Source of the DNA: Gemmata massiliana
Lineage (GTDB): Bacteria; Planctomycetota; Planctomycetia; Gemmatales; Gemmataceae
Assembly (NCBI GenBank): GCA_000531095.1
Contig: HG799465.1
Coordinates: 79,757 to 143,756, forward strand
DNA length: 64,000 bases
Direction: 5' to 3'
Part shown: one piece after another, positions 63,977-64,000 of the stretch
Layout: the number at the start of each line of letters is the position of its first letter
Numbering within the stretch: position 1 is the stretch's first letter
The notes under the pieces: model-generated
Database searches by the model: none
The model's input: the letters and a program-made list of their open reading frames with translations, nothing else
What the model was told of the DNA's origin: nothing
Position numbers and translations under genes: made by a program

Positions 63977-64000
63977 GGCGATCGTCTCCGGTTCGTAACG

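Noticed and set aside
1-64000. tRNA, rRNA, CRISPR array or prophage
   Set aside because: I looked for tRNA cloverleaf ends, regularly spaced repeats with variable spacers, and phage structural genes and saw none. The evenly spaced CTAAC motifs are too short and close to be CRISPR repeats.

Overview
The window looks like a chromosome segment of a high-GC planctomycete, most likely from the Gemmata branch. The evidence is the density of lineage-typical families: a PSCyt1/DUF1549 cytochrome protein, two DUF1501 proteins, a DUF1800 protein, DUF1559 pilin-like proteins with an H-X9-DG tail, a 1,210-residue PVC-type dehydrogenase with a cytochrome c module, a Ser/Thr kinase, RedB, Uma2 and many short Sec-secreted proteins. 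No phage, CRISPR array or RNA gene was recognised.

Layout. 1-6.4 kb: a PSCyt1/DUF1549 gene running off the left edge, an MFS transporter, a PepSY membrane protein and a DUF1559 gene split by an 801-bp IS5-family element. 6.7-11.5 kb: an ABC-F ATPase, a transposase scrap, a recQ gene whose middle is replaced by a reversed scrap of a glutathionylspermidine synthase gene, and a SprT-like gene. 11.7-20.9 kb: secreted DUF4198, CocE-type hydrolase, DUF1501, lipoprotein, FAD monooxygenase, Arc-like, alpha/beta hydrolase and SPFH genes. 21-27.7 kb: a lipoyl/octanoyl transferase, an unknown modular protein, Uma2, the overlapping hemX-hemA pair and a CobW GTPase. 27.7-32.5 kb: a five-gene leftward cluster DUF1559 - small lipoprotein - DUF4198 - DUF1800 - DUF1501. 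32.7-44.7 kb: a dead IS5-family element, the PVC cytochrome protein, the kinase, a frameshifted membrane protein, rplM-rpsI, an NPCBM protein and an outer-membrane barrel protein with a probable frameshift. 44.9-52.1 kb: three chemoreceptors and RedB; the third receptor is broken by a 149-bp scrap of a CHAT-domain gene. 52.1-64 kb: DUF2891, beta-lactamase-like, DEDDh exonuclease, a glycosyltransferase/thioesterase/prenyltransferase-like operon, SRPBCC, a membrane protein, a second glycosyltransferase, a parvulin PPIase and a zinc peptidase.

How the genes work together. Clear functional groupings are heme synthesis (hemX-hemA, overlapping), ribosomal proteins L13-S9, RedB with the membrane-sensor chemoreceptor, and the tightly overlapping GT4 / 4HBT / prenyltransferase-like trio. 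Much of the rest is envelope biology: secreted, lipoprotein and outer-membrane products.

Most notable observations: (1) two housekeeping-type genes carry internal scraps of unrelated genes, one flanked by a perfect 17-bp direct repeat whose collapse restores the host reading frame; (2) all three chemoreceptors encode a C-terminal FTEF tail that fits the CheR/CheB tether consensus; (3) ribosomal protein S9 has an Ala/Pro-rich insertion of about 65-70 residues; (4) intergenic spacers carry CTAAC motifs spaced one helical turn apart and several families of long palindromes; (5) several single-base frameshifts could be real decay or sequencing error.
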